A stretch of 64,000 bases of DNA from Acetomicrobium hydrogeniformans (GTDB lineage: Bacteria > Synergistota > Synergistia > Synergistales > JAFGMB01): the NCBI GenBank assembly GCA_016841745.1, contig JAENYO010000009.1, forward strand, positions 1 to 64,000, read 5' to 3'. This document shows positions 8,526 through 16,381 of this stretch, in pieces (position 1 is the first letter of the stretch; the number at the start of each line of letters is the position of its first letter). The notes under the pieces were generated by a model, which was not told the DNA's origin, did not search any database, and worked only from the letters and a program-made list of their open reading frames with translations. The translations under genes were made by a program, and so were the position numbers.

Positions 8526-9031
8526 TGAGGGGTCCCAGCAAAAAAACCGTCCTGGGTTTTATCCTGATCATTCTTTTTGGACTCATTATTTATGGAGAAT
8601 ATACTTTCAGCCTTAATGTTATTGAATCGAAAAAAAGGCTTGACACCTTAACGAGAAACCAGTTGACCCTTGAACGGTCTGTAGAGGAAAAGACCAAACA
8701 GGTTGCTGTTTTCAAAAAGGCTATTGCCGAACTTGAAAAATATCAGTTGGGAATACCTGAAGATGAAGTGGATTTTTATGATAAGGTGCAGCAGGAAATG
8801 ACAGATAACACTATCCGTTCCAATCGGATCACTGCAGCAAAAGCCGGTGGGGGTAGAAGTGCTGTAGCAATCAACTTCGAGGGTGCCTATTATGATATTC
8901 TTCAAACCCTTGCTGACTGGAGAGGTATGGATGTTGTCGTAAGAGTTTCCGGTCTGAACCTTTCTTCAGGTACAGATGGTCTTTCAAAGGGTAATATCAC
9001 CATTGAATCTGTTCTTAAGGGAGGTGACTAG
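8525..9031 (+). CDS. pilO: Type IV pilus alignment protein PilO-like
   Basis: A 168-residue protein with a cytoplasmic basic tail, one membrane helix (about 10-28), a coiled coil (30-75) and a small periplasmic domain. This architecture and its place directly after pilN (TAATG overlap) identify it as the PilO position. Sequence identity to well-known PilO proteins is not evident by eye, so the symbol rests partly on synteny. Confidence 0.75.
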   Translation: MRGPSKKTVLGFILIILFGLIIYGEYTFSLNVIESKKRLDTLTRNQLTLERSVEEKTKQVAVFKKAIAELEKYQLGIPEDEVDFYDKVQQEMTDNTIRSNRITAAKAGGGRSAVAINFEGAYYDILQTLADWRGMDVVVRVSGLNLSSGTDGLSKGNITIESVLKGGD

Positions 9032-9032
9032 C

Positions 9033-9674
9033 TTGGCTGGAAGTGAAAGTCTCGGAAGTGCATTGTCGGAGATGTGGAGCAACATCCTTTATGGTAGCGG
9101 TACTTACAAGGCGCTTCGGTGGTTCTTTGCTCTTGTTCTTGTTATAGGGATAGTCTGGTCCGGTTTCATGTTCAAGAAGGTTCTGGATTTTTCCAAACCC
9201 ACCCAGATCAAGCTGCCCCCCGCAAAAAATCTTGCGGCTGATGACGCTCGAAGGCTTGAAGGTATAATACAATCCTTCAGAGACGCTGTCCTGGCAAGAA
9301 CTGGCAGTAGTTCCATCGCTATCGCAGCGGCAACAAGTTCAAGAAAACCCTTTATTCCAACCCTTAAACCGGTTGAGGGAATGCTTTCCGGTGGAACAAC
9401 CGCCGATGGGACTCTTCCCGGGGCTATTCCGGATATGCAGGAAATTCTAAAACAGCCGGAAGAGGTTATCCCTCCTTTAATTACGGTGAGGGCTATAATG
9501 ACCCTTGGGCAGCGTACAAATGCTGTTCTTGACATAGAGAACCAGGGAGAAGCTATAGTCGTTAAGACGGGCTATACTTTTGGTGAAGGAATGGGACGGG
9601 TTAAAGTCATTACACCTGATAAAGTAATAATAACCTGGGCGGGAGAAGATATTGAAATTCCCGCCGGGATGTAA
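9033..9674 (+). CDS. Pilus assembly protein in the PilP position
   Basis: A 213-residue protein with one membrane helix at about residues 30-50, a Pro/Gly-rich linker and a C-terminal domain with the run VRAIMTLGQRTNAVLDIENQ. The repetitive beta layout resembles PilP/GspC domains that touch the secretin, but there is no lipobox as in PilP lipoproteins. I choose TTG 9033, which follows GGGAGGTGA at 9020-9027 and sits one base after the pilO stop. Earlier in-frame starts would overlap pilO. It probably bridges PilN/PilO to PilQ. Confidence 0.6.
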   Translation: MAGSESLGSALSEMWSNILYGSGTYKALRWFFALVLVIGIVWSGFMFKKVLDFSKPTQIKLPPAKNLAADDARRLEGIIQSFRDAVLARTGSSSIAIAAATSSRKPFIPTLKPVEGMLSGGTTADGTLPGAIPDMQEILKQPEEVIPPLITVRAIMTLGQRTNAVLDIENQGEAIVVKTGYTFGEGMGRVKVITPDKVIITWAGEDIEIPAGM

Positions 9675-9692
9675 GGAAGGGGTGAGATCCAG

Positions 9693-11426
9693 TTGAAGTT
9701 ATGTAAAAGTTCTGTTCTTAGCCTCACCATCTGCTTGATCTCTTTATTTATATTAAATATTCCTGCAGGAGTCGGTGCCTCCGAGTCTGTTCTTCCGAAT
9801 GACCTGGAAGGCCTCAGTACTCTTCAGGGAGTAGTGTTCCAACAGATAGGTGATTCAAGTGTCCTGATGAATGTGAAGGGGGCTGAAATGCCTGCCCCGA
9901 TAGTGGTAAGCTCAACCAGCACAAGTCTTGTCATTAAGTGGGAGAACTCATATATTCCTTCCATTTCCTGGTCAAGGGGGTACACATCTCCCCTCATTTC
10001 CAAGATTTCTCTTGTCCAGGAGAGCAGTGACCTTGTAATGACCATCACCGTTAACAAAAAGCTGGATCTTGTCAAGGTAACTGGAGAGGCACCGGCAAAC
10101 AGTTTCATGCTTGAACTGCACACAAGTGACCGGGTTGCCAAGGAAGAGCTCCAACTCAGGAAAGATAAGGTTTCGTTAAAACCTTATAGTACAAATGATC
10201 CCTTTTCAAAGAACATTCCGGTGAATCTGGACTTGAGGGATGTGGAGCTCAGGGACGTATTCAGGATGTTCGGGGACATCATAAACATGAATATCATTGC
10301 TGACCCGTCAGTTCCGGATGCTTATGTAACAATGACCCTCAAAGGTGTTCCCCTCAGTGAGGCCTTTGGTTATCTGATGAAGATGTATGATGTTACCTAT
10401 TCAATCATGGGAAGAACTATCATCATAGGAAAGGCTGATAATCTGGGTAAAACCCTTGGCAGGGAAAAGACCATGTCTTACCATATCGGTTATGCCGATC
10501 CGAAGACCGTTGGAGGACTTCTCCAGGGCCTTGCCGGCGTAAACCAGGTTGTGGTAGATGAACGGCTTAGAACTATTTATGTTACAGCCCGGGATGACCA
10601 GTTTATCAAGGTATCCAAGGTGCTCAAGCGTATTGACCATCCCGGTAAACAGGTGATGTTGAAGGCGCGGATCATAGAAGTTACGGATACCGGAAAAAAA
10701 GATCTTGAGAGTATTCTGGCCGGAGTCTACAAAAACTGGTTCCTCAATTACAGTTCCGGCGGTCTTGCTTTTGGTGGTGTTTCAGTAAATAAAGATGGTT
10801 CTGCCGCCTATGATCCTGATAATGACAGGGCTACGAGTCCTGTGAACGTTGATCTTGAAGATATCGCCGAGGGCTCTGTAAAGTTGCTTGATGCCGGTAT
10901 CAACATGCTGGTGACACAGAATAAGGGTAAGGTACTTGCTGATCCCTCTGTAATAACAGTTGACGGTGGAACGGCTACCATCAAACTGGTGGAAAATTAC
11001 AAGTATATCTCTGAGCGGGATGATGCTGGTAATCCGACCTATGATGAAGAACAGGTGGGTCCACAGCTTGAATGCACTCCCACCATAGGCCGGGATGGAA
11101 TTATTACTGTTCAGCTAAGTGTCCAGACAGGAGAAATTATCGGGACTTACAGCGGTTCCCAGGGTGAAGAATTTCCACAGACAAGTACCAGGGAAGTTGA
11201 CACTATGGTTAGGGTAAGACATGGTGAGCCCTTTGTTATCGGAGGACTTGACAAGGAAAGTGACACAACCGAACAGACAAAGTTCCCGATCCTTGGTGAT
11301 ATCCCTATTCTTGGTGAGCTTTTCAAGAATACATCACACACAAACACCAAAACCGAGGTTGCTATCATCGTAATACCATATATCCTTGAAACTCCCGATG
11401 GACCGCTGGAGGAACTTCAGCTATAA
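9693..11426 (+). CDS. pilQ: Type IV pilus secretin PilQ
   Basis: Outer-membrane multimeric channel through which the pilus passes. The 577-residue precursor has a Sec signal peptide (about 1-30, ending GVGA), an AMIN-like N-terminal part (40-150), an STN/N0 domain (about 175-250), an N1 repeat (265-315) and the secretin core (320-570) with VRHGEPFVIGGL, ILGDIPILGELF and a terminal VIIPYILE-like strand. The start is TTG 9693 behind AAGGGGTGAG. Its presence implies an outer membrane. A strong terminator ends the operon. Confidence 0.93.
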   Translation: MKLCKSSVLSLTICLISLFILNIPAGVGASESVLPNDLEGLSTLQGVVFQQIGDSSVLMNVKGAEMPAPIVVSSTSTSLVIKWENSYIPSISWSRGYTSPLISKISLVQESSDLVMTITVNKKLDLVKVTGEAPANSFMLELHTSDRVAKEELQLRKDKVSLKPYSTNDPFSKNIPVNLDLRDVELRDVFRMFGDIINMNIIADPSVPDAYVTMTLKGVPLSEAFGYLMKMYDVTYSIMGRTIIIGKADNLGKTLGREKTMSYHIGYADPKTVGGLLQGLAGVNQVVVDERLRTIYVTARDDQFIKVSKVLKRIDHPGKQVMLKARIIEVTDTGKKDLESILAGVYKNWFLNYSSGGLAFGGVSVNKDGSAAYDPDNDRATSPVNVDLEDIAEGSVKLLDAGINMLVTQNKGKVLADPSVITVDGGTATIKLVENYKYISERDDAGNPTYDEEQVGPQLECTPTIGRDGIITVQLSVQTGEIIGTYSGSQGEEFPQTSTREVDTMVRVRHGEPFVIGGLDKESDTTEQTKFPILGDIPILGELFKNTSHTNTKTEVAIIVIPYILETPDGPLEELQL

Positions 11427-11444
11427 TCTGAGTCTGAATCAGGG

Positions 11445-11481
11445 ATCTGAGAGGAACCTTTGTTCCTCTCAGATTTTTTTT
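11445..11481 (+). terminator. Strong terminator of the pil operon
   Basis: ATCTGAGAGGAAC (11445-11457) and its exact complement (11462-11474) enclose a CTTT loop, followed by eight T residues. Confidence 0.95.
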
Positions 11482-11508
11482 GCACAAAAGAGTGAAATGC
11501 TGTATTCT
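11480..11508 (+). promoter_or_regulatory. Probable promoter of the efp operon
   Basis: TTGCAC (11480-11485) and TATTCT (11503-11508) are separated by 17 bases. The -35 box starts in the T-run of the preceding terminator. The transcript would start about 35 bases before efp. Confidence 0.5.
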
Positions 11509-11549
11509 ACTGATATTAGTATGTTACAAGATCTAGGAGGATGAAATAT

Positions 11550-12122
11550 ATGGCTCTAGTGGTTGATACTTCTGATTTCTATTCTGGCATGAAAATTAAA
11601 TGGCAGGATGCAATCTGGGAGATACTTGATTACCAGCACCACAAAATGGGTAGAGGTGGAGCTGTAATCAAGACCAAACTGAAGAACCTCGATACCGGTT
11701 CAATTATCGAGAATTCCTTCCGTTCAGGTGAAAAGTTTGAAAGGATAATCTTTGACGAAAAAGGTGCTCAGTTTATTTTCCAGGATGGTGATCATTATGT
11801 TTTTATGGATCTGGAAACATATGACCAGATATATATTTCCAATGAAGTCCTGGGTCCGGTAACTAATTATCTGACTGATAACCTGGAAGTTCTGCTTGAA
11901 CTTCATGAAAACAAAGTCGTAGGGGTTGAACTTCCCAAGAATGTGGTTCTCAAAGTGATTGAGACCTCTCCGGCCTTTAAGGGTGACACCGTTTCAGGAG
12001 GGGGTAAACCTGCTACTCTTGAAACGGGCATAACCATAACTGTCCCGGTTTTCGTCAACGTTGGTGACTCCATAGTTGTCGATACAAGAACAGGTCAATA
12101 TCTCGAAAGGTCTAAAAAGTAG
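11550..12122 (+). CDS. efp: Translation elongation factor P
   Basis: EF-P relieves ribosome stalling at polyproline. The 190-residue protein has the three beta-barrel domains and the C-terminal signature region (GDSIVVDTRTGQYLER). The start is ATG 11550 (MALVVDTSDF), nine bases after AGGAGG; the ATG at 11541 abuts that site. The domain I loop that reaches the peptidyl-transfer centre reads HKMGRGGA, with Arg35 where most EF-Ps carry the modified lysine of PGKG. Arginine at this place is known from EF-Ps rhamnosylated by EarP, but no earP is in the window. Confidence 0.95.
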   Translation: MALVVDTSDFYSGMKIKWQDAIWEILDYQHHKMGRGGAVIKTKLKNLDTGSIIENSFRSGEKFERIIFDEKGAQFIFQDGDHYVFMDLETYDQIYISNEVLGPVTNYLTDNLEVLLELHENKVVGVELPKNVVLKVIETSPAFKGDTVSGGGKPATLETGITITVPVFVNVGDSIVVDTRTGQYLERSKK

Positions 12123-12165
12123 TAATTCATATCAATTTGAGTAATAAAAGTCAGGGGTGAAATGT

Positions 12166-12573
12166 ATGGGTGCCTTGGAAAAAATAGCATACCTCAAGGG
12201 ACTTCTTGATGGTCTGGAAATTGCTGATGAAAATCAGAAAAAAGTTTATGCAGCAATGGTGGAAGCTCTTGATTCTCTTGCCCATGAAGTCGCGGAACAG
12301 ACTGAGATGGGAGAAGAACTGAGGGATCTTTATGATGAACTCTCCGATGATCTGGATCAGATTGACGAAGATCTTGAGTCTCTCGAAGATGACTTTTATG
12401 ATGTTATGGGAGAAGAGCCCGAAGAAGAAACGGAATATGACGAAATATATGAATCAGTAGCCTGCCCCAAGTGTGGTCACATTTTTTATTTTGAACCCGG
12501 ATCTTACGAAGAGGGTGAAATGCTTCTGTGTCCAGCCTGTGGGGAGGACTTTGTACAACCAGAAGCTAAATGA
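12166..12573 (+). CDS. CD1247-like protein with C-terminal zinc ribbon
   Basis: A 135-residue protein with a helical, acidic N-terminal domain (YLKGLLDGLEI followed by a long coiled segment, about 5-85) and a C-terminal zinc ribbon with two CPxCG pairs (about 105-130). This matches the CD1247 N-terminal domain family of Clostridia, whose role is unknown. The start is ATG 12166 behind AGGGGTGA; the GTG nine bases earlier falls within that ribosome binding site. It lies between efp and asp23 and is probably cotranscribed with both. Confidence 0.75.
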   Translation: MGALEKIAYLKGLLDGLEIADENQKKVYAAMVEALDSLAHEVAEQTEMGEELRDLYDELSDDLDQIDEDLESLEDDFYDVMGEEPEEETEYDEIYESVACPKCGHIFYFEPGSYEEGEMLLCPACGEDFVQPEAK

Positions 12574-12587
12574 CAGGAGGGTGACAG

Positions 12588-13121
12588 ATGGACGGAATGA
12601 AAGAGCAAATGGAATCCCAGTTTCCGGAAGAAGAAAAGGTCTTTGAAATGGAAGAAGAGATCGTGCAGGAAGAGCCCAAATCCGTTCAGGGCAGCGTTCA
12701 TATCTCCGAAGATGTCATTACGGAGTTGGCGAAACGGTCCCTTGCTACCATCAAGGGTGTACAGGCCGGAAGTCCGGGACTTGCATCGAAACTTGGTCTC
12801 GGAAGAAAAGCCACGGAAGGTGTCAGGATCTCCGTGGATGAGAGTGCTGCCGGCTCAGAGATTACCGTCGATGTCTACGTAATGGTAAAATACGGACTTC
12901 GGATCCCTGACATTGCATGGGATGTTCAGGAGTGCGTAAAGAACCAGCTTGAAGAACTCACAGGTTACCTCGTTAAGGCTGTTAATGTAAACGTACAGGG
13001 TATCTATTTTGCTGAAGATGTTCCTGTGGAGGATGAACCTGTTACTTCCCCGGAAGCACCGGTTGAAGAAGAAAAGGTTGTAGAAACTGGCACTATTGAA
13101 GGCGAAACAGAAGACGTCTAG
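12588..13121 (+). CDS. Asp23/Gls24 family envelope stress protein
   Basis: A 177-residue protein whose central part (about 35-140) is an Asp23/Gls24 domain: it starts with GSVHISEDVITELAKRS, then an acidic-basic alternation and VAVDVYVxVKYG-like strand, here ITVDVYVMVKYG, and the helix PDIAWDVQECVKNQLEELTG. The N- and C-terminal tails are Glu/Val/Pro-rich and probably disordered. Asp23 proteins bind membrane anchors and support envelope homeostasis. The next gene encodes a small membrane protein that could be such an anchor. ATG 12588 follows AGGAGGGTG. Confidence 0.88.
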   Translation: MDGMKEQMESQFPEEEKVFEMEEEIVQEEPKSVQGSVHISEDVITELAKRSLATIKGVQAGSPGLASKLGLGRKATEGVRISVDESAAGSEITVDVYVMVKYGLRIPDIAWDVQECVKNQLEELTGYLVKAVNVNVQGIYFAEDVPVEDEPVTSPEAPVEEEKVVETGTIEGETEDV

Positions 13122-13138
13122 AGGATAATCCTGAGATT

Positions 13139-13170
13139 AAGGTCGGTCTCAGGGAGTATCGGCCTTTTTT
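13139..13170 (+). terminator. Possible weak terminator or attenuator after asp23
   Basis: AAGGTC (13139-13144) can pair with GGCCTT (13161-13166) ahead of a six-T run. A competing stem, CCTGAGA (13130-13136) with TCTCAGG (13147-13153), overlaps it, a layout that could attenuate read-through into the nusB block. Confidence 0.35.
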
Positions 13171-13189
13171 GAATTTGAGGCGGTGCATC

Positions 13190-13666
13190 ATGTATCTGCT
13201 ATGGAAAAGAACAAAAAATGGGAATCTGCTTCTTGGCAAAGAAGGACTCAAGAACTTCATAGCCGGCATGTTGCCTAGTGGTTATGAGTGTGAAGATGTT
13301 GGACTGTCCTCTGATACGGATGAAGTCCTCACTACTTTAACCCTGCCTGATATCCACAGCACCCTTGAAGTAGATCTTATCGAGGAAAAGATCAGCAAAA
13401 TCTTTGAGCCTACAGGGCTTCGCCCCAGGATATCCTGGGGTAAGAGATCCAGCAGGATTCTGCCCTTTCTCCAATTTATCAAAGGGGCTCGCCCCATACT
13501 TACAGGTGTTGTCGTTGCAGGGCTGGTAGCACTGTACCATCTCGGATTTTCTGGAGTCCTGAGTGTTTTCGCATCAGGTTTAGTAGCAGCAAGTCTTGTT
13601 TACCTTCTTTTATGTCCAGACGGTAAAAGAACCTTGAAATCTTTAAAGGAACGTTACTGGAGGTAG
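13190..13666 (+). CDS. Small membrane protein of unknown function
   Basis: A 158-residue protein I do not recognise. Residues 1-95 are soluble and mixed in charge. Two membrane helices follow at about 100-122 and 126-147, then a short basic tail. Start ATG 13190 (MYLLWKR) has GAGGCGGTG upstream. In Firmicutes, asp23 genes are commonly followed by membrane anchors (AmaP, DUF2273) and then nusB; this gene occupies that place, so an Asp23-linked anchor role is a fair guess but not shown by sequence. Confidence 0.65.
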   Translation: MYLLWKRTKNGNLLLGKEGLKNFIAGMLPSGYECEDVGLSSDTDEVLTTLTLPDIHSTLEVDLIEEKISKIFEPTGLRPRISWGKRSSRILPFLQFIKGARPILTGVVVAGLVALYHLGFSGVLSVFASGLVAASLVYLLLCPDGKRTLKSLKERYWR

Positions 13667-13671
13667 CAATA

Positions 13672-14142
13672 TTGTCGAAAAACCTTTTACCCCAAAAAAG
13701 AAGGCGATCACGGGAGATCGCTCTTCAGATGCTTTATGCCCTTGACATAAGAGCGGATCAGTCTCCCGAACAAGCACTGGCTCTCTTTGTGTCAGTGGAT
13801 GAAGATGAAGAGATCTGGAATTATGCTGAAATGCTGGTTAGAGGAGCATGGGGTGAAAGAGAAGCGATCGACAAACTGATTCGTACCTATCTGACAGGTT
13901 GGCGTCCGGAAAGGATGGTTGCAGTGGACAGGGCAGCTTTGAGACTTGCCCTTTACGAAAGCTATATAAAGCCACTTATACCGATCCCCGTTGCAATCTC
14001 TGAAGCTGTGGAGCTTGCAAGGACCTTTGGAACTGAAGAATCTGCGAAATTTGTCAATGGTGTTCTAGGGCGAATTATCCGTGCAGTTTCCGAGGAAGCA
14101 GGACCAGACATTGTCCATACTGAACCAGACTCTGACCGTTGA
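13672..14142 (+). CDS. nusB: Transcription antitermination factor NusB
   Basis: All-helical RNA-binding protein that, with NusE/S10, binds boxA of rRNA operons. The 156-residue protein shows the family marks RRRSREIALQMLYALD near the N-terminus and ESAKFVNGVLGRI near the C-terminus. It begins at TTG 13672, behind GGAGGT at 13659-13664. The 3' end overlaps xseA by about 30 bases. Confidence 0.93.
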   Translation: MSKNLLPQKRRRSREIALQMLYALDIRADQSPEQALALFVSVDEDEEIWNYAEMLVRGAWGEREAIDKLIRTYLTGWRPERMVAVDRAALRLALYESYIKPLIPIPVAISEAVELARTFGTEESAKFVNGVLGRIIRAVSEEAGPDIVHTEPDSDR

Positions 14143-15331
14143 AGAGGTATCTTCCCGGATTCAGGCTCTCATAACAGGAGATTCAGTTCTTCAGTCCCTG
14201 AATGTCAAGGGGGAGATCCTGGAATTCAAGAAACATGGCAGCGGACATGTATACTTCAGTCTCAGCGGGGGAGATGCCCGTCTATCGGGTGTCATGTTCA
14301 GGTCTGATACCCGTAATGTACCTCAATGGCCTAAACAGGGAGATGAAGTTATAGTCCAGGGCAGGATAGCCATATATCCCGCAAGAAGTTCCTATCAGAT
14401 CTATGCCCGAAATATTATACCCATCGGTCTTGGTGCTGCTGCCAGGGCACGGGAAGAAATTCAAAAGAAACTCGCAGAAGAGGGCCTTTTCGACCCACGG
14501 CTGAAAAGGCCCATTCCTTCCTATCCGTCCAGTATCGCGGTAATAACCTCGCCAACCGGTGCTGCTATTCGTGACGTTATCAAGGTTGCTTCCAACAGGT
14601 TTCCCATCTGTTCCATCGTAGTTATTCCAACTCTTGTTCAAGGTCTGGAGGCACCTGCCGAACTGGTAAAGGCCCTCCGTCATACAAACAGCCTCCCGGG
14701 AATAGAAGCGGCTATACTGGCTCGCGGCGGTGGCAGCAGGGATGACCTTAATCCCTTTGACGATGAATTTGTGGTCAGGGCTGTAAGAAATGCAGCAGTT
14801 CCCATAATCACTGGTCTTGGACACCAGATTGATCTTACCCTATGTGATCTTGCAGCAGATGTTTCTGCTCCTACTCCATCGGCAGCAGCTGAGACCCTTT
14901 TTCCTGATAGTACCGAGGTGTCCCGTCTGCTGGGTGATGATCTTTACAGGCTTAGTTCCGGCCTTCTTCATCAGATAGAAACCCGTGGCAACTATCTGGA
15001 CAGACAGTTTCTTTCACTCAGTCATCTTCTGCAGAATTCCGTTCATTTCGAGTCATCTCGCGTATCTGACAGTTCACAGGGCATACTTTCTGTAATGAAA
15101 GAAAAGATCCACAGGGATAATCTGAAGTTATCTGGTCTTGCTTCTTCCCTTAATGCTCTTTCTCCCCTCTCTGTACTTGAAAGGGGCTTCATTTCCTGCC
15201 AATCGATCTTGTCAGATAAAGTCATTGTATCAGTGGCTGAACTTGAGATTAACTCGGTCTATTCGCTTAATTTTCAGGATGGAAATGCTTTGGCTGAAAT
15301 TATAAGTACATCCCCATCTGAAGATCACTGA
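14111..15331 (+). CDS. xseA: Exodeoxyribonuclease VII large subunit
   Basis: Catalytic subunit of the single-strand exonuclease ExoVII. The protein has an N-terminal OB fold (about 1-100; LNVKGEILEFKKHGSGHVYFSL) and the nuclease core with ITSPTGAAIRDV, LARGGGSRDDL (the key Asp) and GHQIDLTLCDLAAD. The coiled-coil region is rather short, giving 406 residues. I prefer TTG 14111 (MSILNQTLTVEE), preceded by AGGA; a GTG at 14081 is an alternative. It overlaps nusB. The small subunit XseB is not encoded next to it, where it usually lies. Confidence 0.9.
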   Translation: MSILNQTLTVEEVSSRIQALITGDSVLQSLNVKGEILEFKKHGSGHVYFSLSGGDARLSGVMFRSDTRNVPQWPKQGDEVIVQGRIAIYPARSSYQIYARNIIPIGLGAAARAREEIQKKLAEEGLFDPRLKRPIPSYPSSIAVITSPTGAAIRDVIKVASNRFPICSIVVIPTLVQGLEAPAELVKALRHTNSLPGIEAAILARGGGSRDDLNPFDDEFVVRAVRNAAVPIITGLGHQIDLTLCDLAADVSAPTPSAAAETLFPDSTEVSRLLGDDLYRLSSGLLHQIETRGNYLDRQFLSLSHLLQNSVHFESSRVSDSSQGILSVMKEKIHRDNLKLSGLASSLNALSPLSVLERGFISCQSILSDKVIVSVAELEINSVYSLNFQDGNALAEIISTSPSEDH

Positions 15332-15357
15332 CAGAAATTCAAGCAGGAGGTCTTTAT

Positions 15358-16368
15358 ATGTTCCCCAAAACCCTGATATGGAATGATGAGAATCTTGCGA
15401 TACTGGATCAGAGGAAAATCCCCTGGGAAGTATCATATTGTATATGTAAAAACTACTCTGAAGTTGCCGATGCTATCGAAAAACTTAAGATAAGAGGCGC
15501 CCCTGCCATAGGTATAGCTGCAGCCTATGGAGTTGCCCTTGCGGCACTTGAAGGGGTCGACAAGATCATTCCTGCCATAGAGCGTCTTTCCCACACCAGA
15601 CCTACTGCGGTAAATCTTTTCTGGAGTCTGAAAAGGATGGAGGTTGCATTTTATGCTTCATTGGAGAAAGACCTTCCCCGGGCACTTCTTAATGAAGCTC
15701 ATCTGATCCTTGATGAAGATATCCGGATCAATAGGGCTATTGGAGAAAAGGGTGCAGAGATCCTACCCGAAACGTGCACTATTCTGACGCACTGCAATGC
15801 AGGAGCCCTTGCCACTGGCGGACATGGAACTGCCCTTGGGATAATAAGGACTGCAAAGGAAATGAAAAAGTCTATCCGGGTCTTTGCCGATGAAACCCGT
15901 CCTGTCCTTCAGGGTGCCCGCCTGACTGTATGGGAGCTTATGCAGGATGGCATCGATGTAACCCTTATCTGTGACAGCATGGCTGGTTCACTGATGAAGG
16001 AAGGAAAGATAGATGCAGTCATAGTGGGTGCAGACCGAGTGACATCAAGAGGTGATGTGGCCAATAAAATTGGCACATATCAGCTTGCCATTCTTTCGCA
16101 ATACCATTCCATCCCATTTTACGTGGCTGCTCCCGTCAGCAGCTTTGACTGGTCTCTAGCGTCAGGAGATGATATTCCAATAGAACGGAGAGAGGCGTCA
16201 GAGGTTCTGTGTCTGGGTGGAGATACATCTCTTCCTGATAACTATGCTGTCTACAATCCTGCCTTTGATGTTACACCTTCTGAACTCATTTCAGCGATCG
16301 TTACGGAGAAGGGGCTTATCATGGCCCCTGTCTCTGTTAATATAGATTCATTCAAAAAGAAACTTTGA
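15358..16368 (+). CDS. mtnA: S-methyl-5-thioribose-1-phosphate isomerase
   Basis: Converts methylthioribose-1-phosphate to methylthioribulose-1-phosphate in the methionine salvage route. The 336-residue protein shows the family motifs KIRGAPAIGIAAAYG, the cysteine in THCNAGALATGG and the acid in VGADRVTSRGDVANKIGTY. Start ATG 15358 follows AGGAGG. It leads a compact cluster with ahcY and an MTA/SAH deaminase. Enzymes for the later steps (mtnB, mtnC and so on) are not in this window. Confidence 0.93.
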   Translation: MFPKTLIWNDENLAILDQRKIPWEVSYCICKNYSEVADAIEKLKIRGAPAIGIAAAYGVALAALEGVDKIIPAIERLSHTRPTAVNLFWSLKRMEVAFYASLEKDLPRALLNEAHLILDEDIRINRAIGEKGAEILPETCTILTHCNAGALATGGHGTALGIIRTAKEMKKSIRVFADETRPVLQGARLTVWELMQDGIDVTLICDSMAGSLMKEGKIDAVIVGADRVTSRGDVANKIGTYQLAILSQYHSIPFYVAAPVSSFDWSLASGDDIPIERREASEVLCLGGDTSLPDNYAVYNPAFDVTPSELISAIVTEKGLIMAPVSVNIDSFKKKL

Positions 16369-16381
16369 AGGATGTGAAAAA

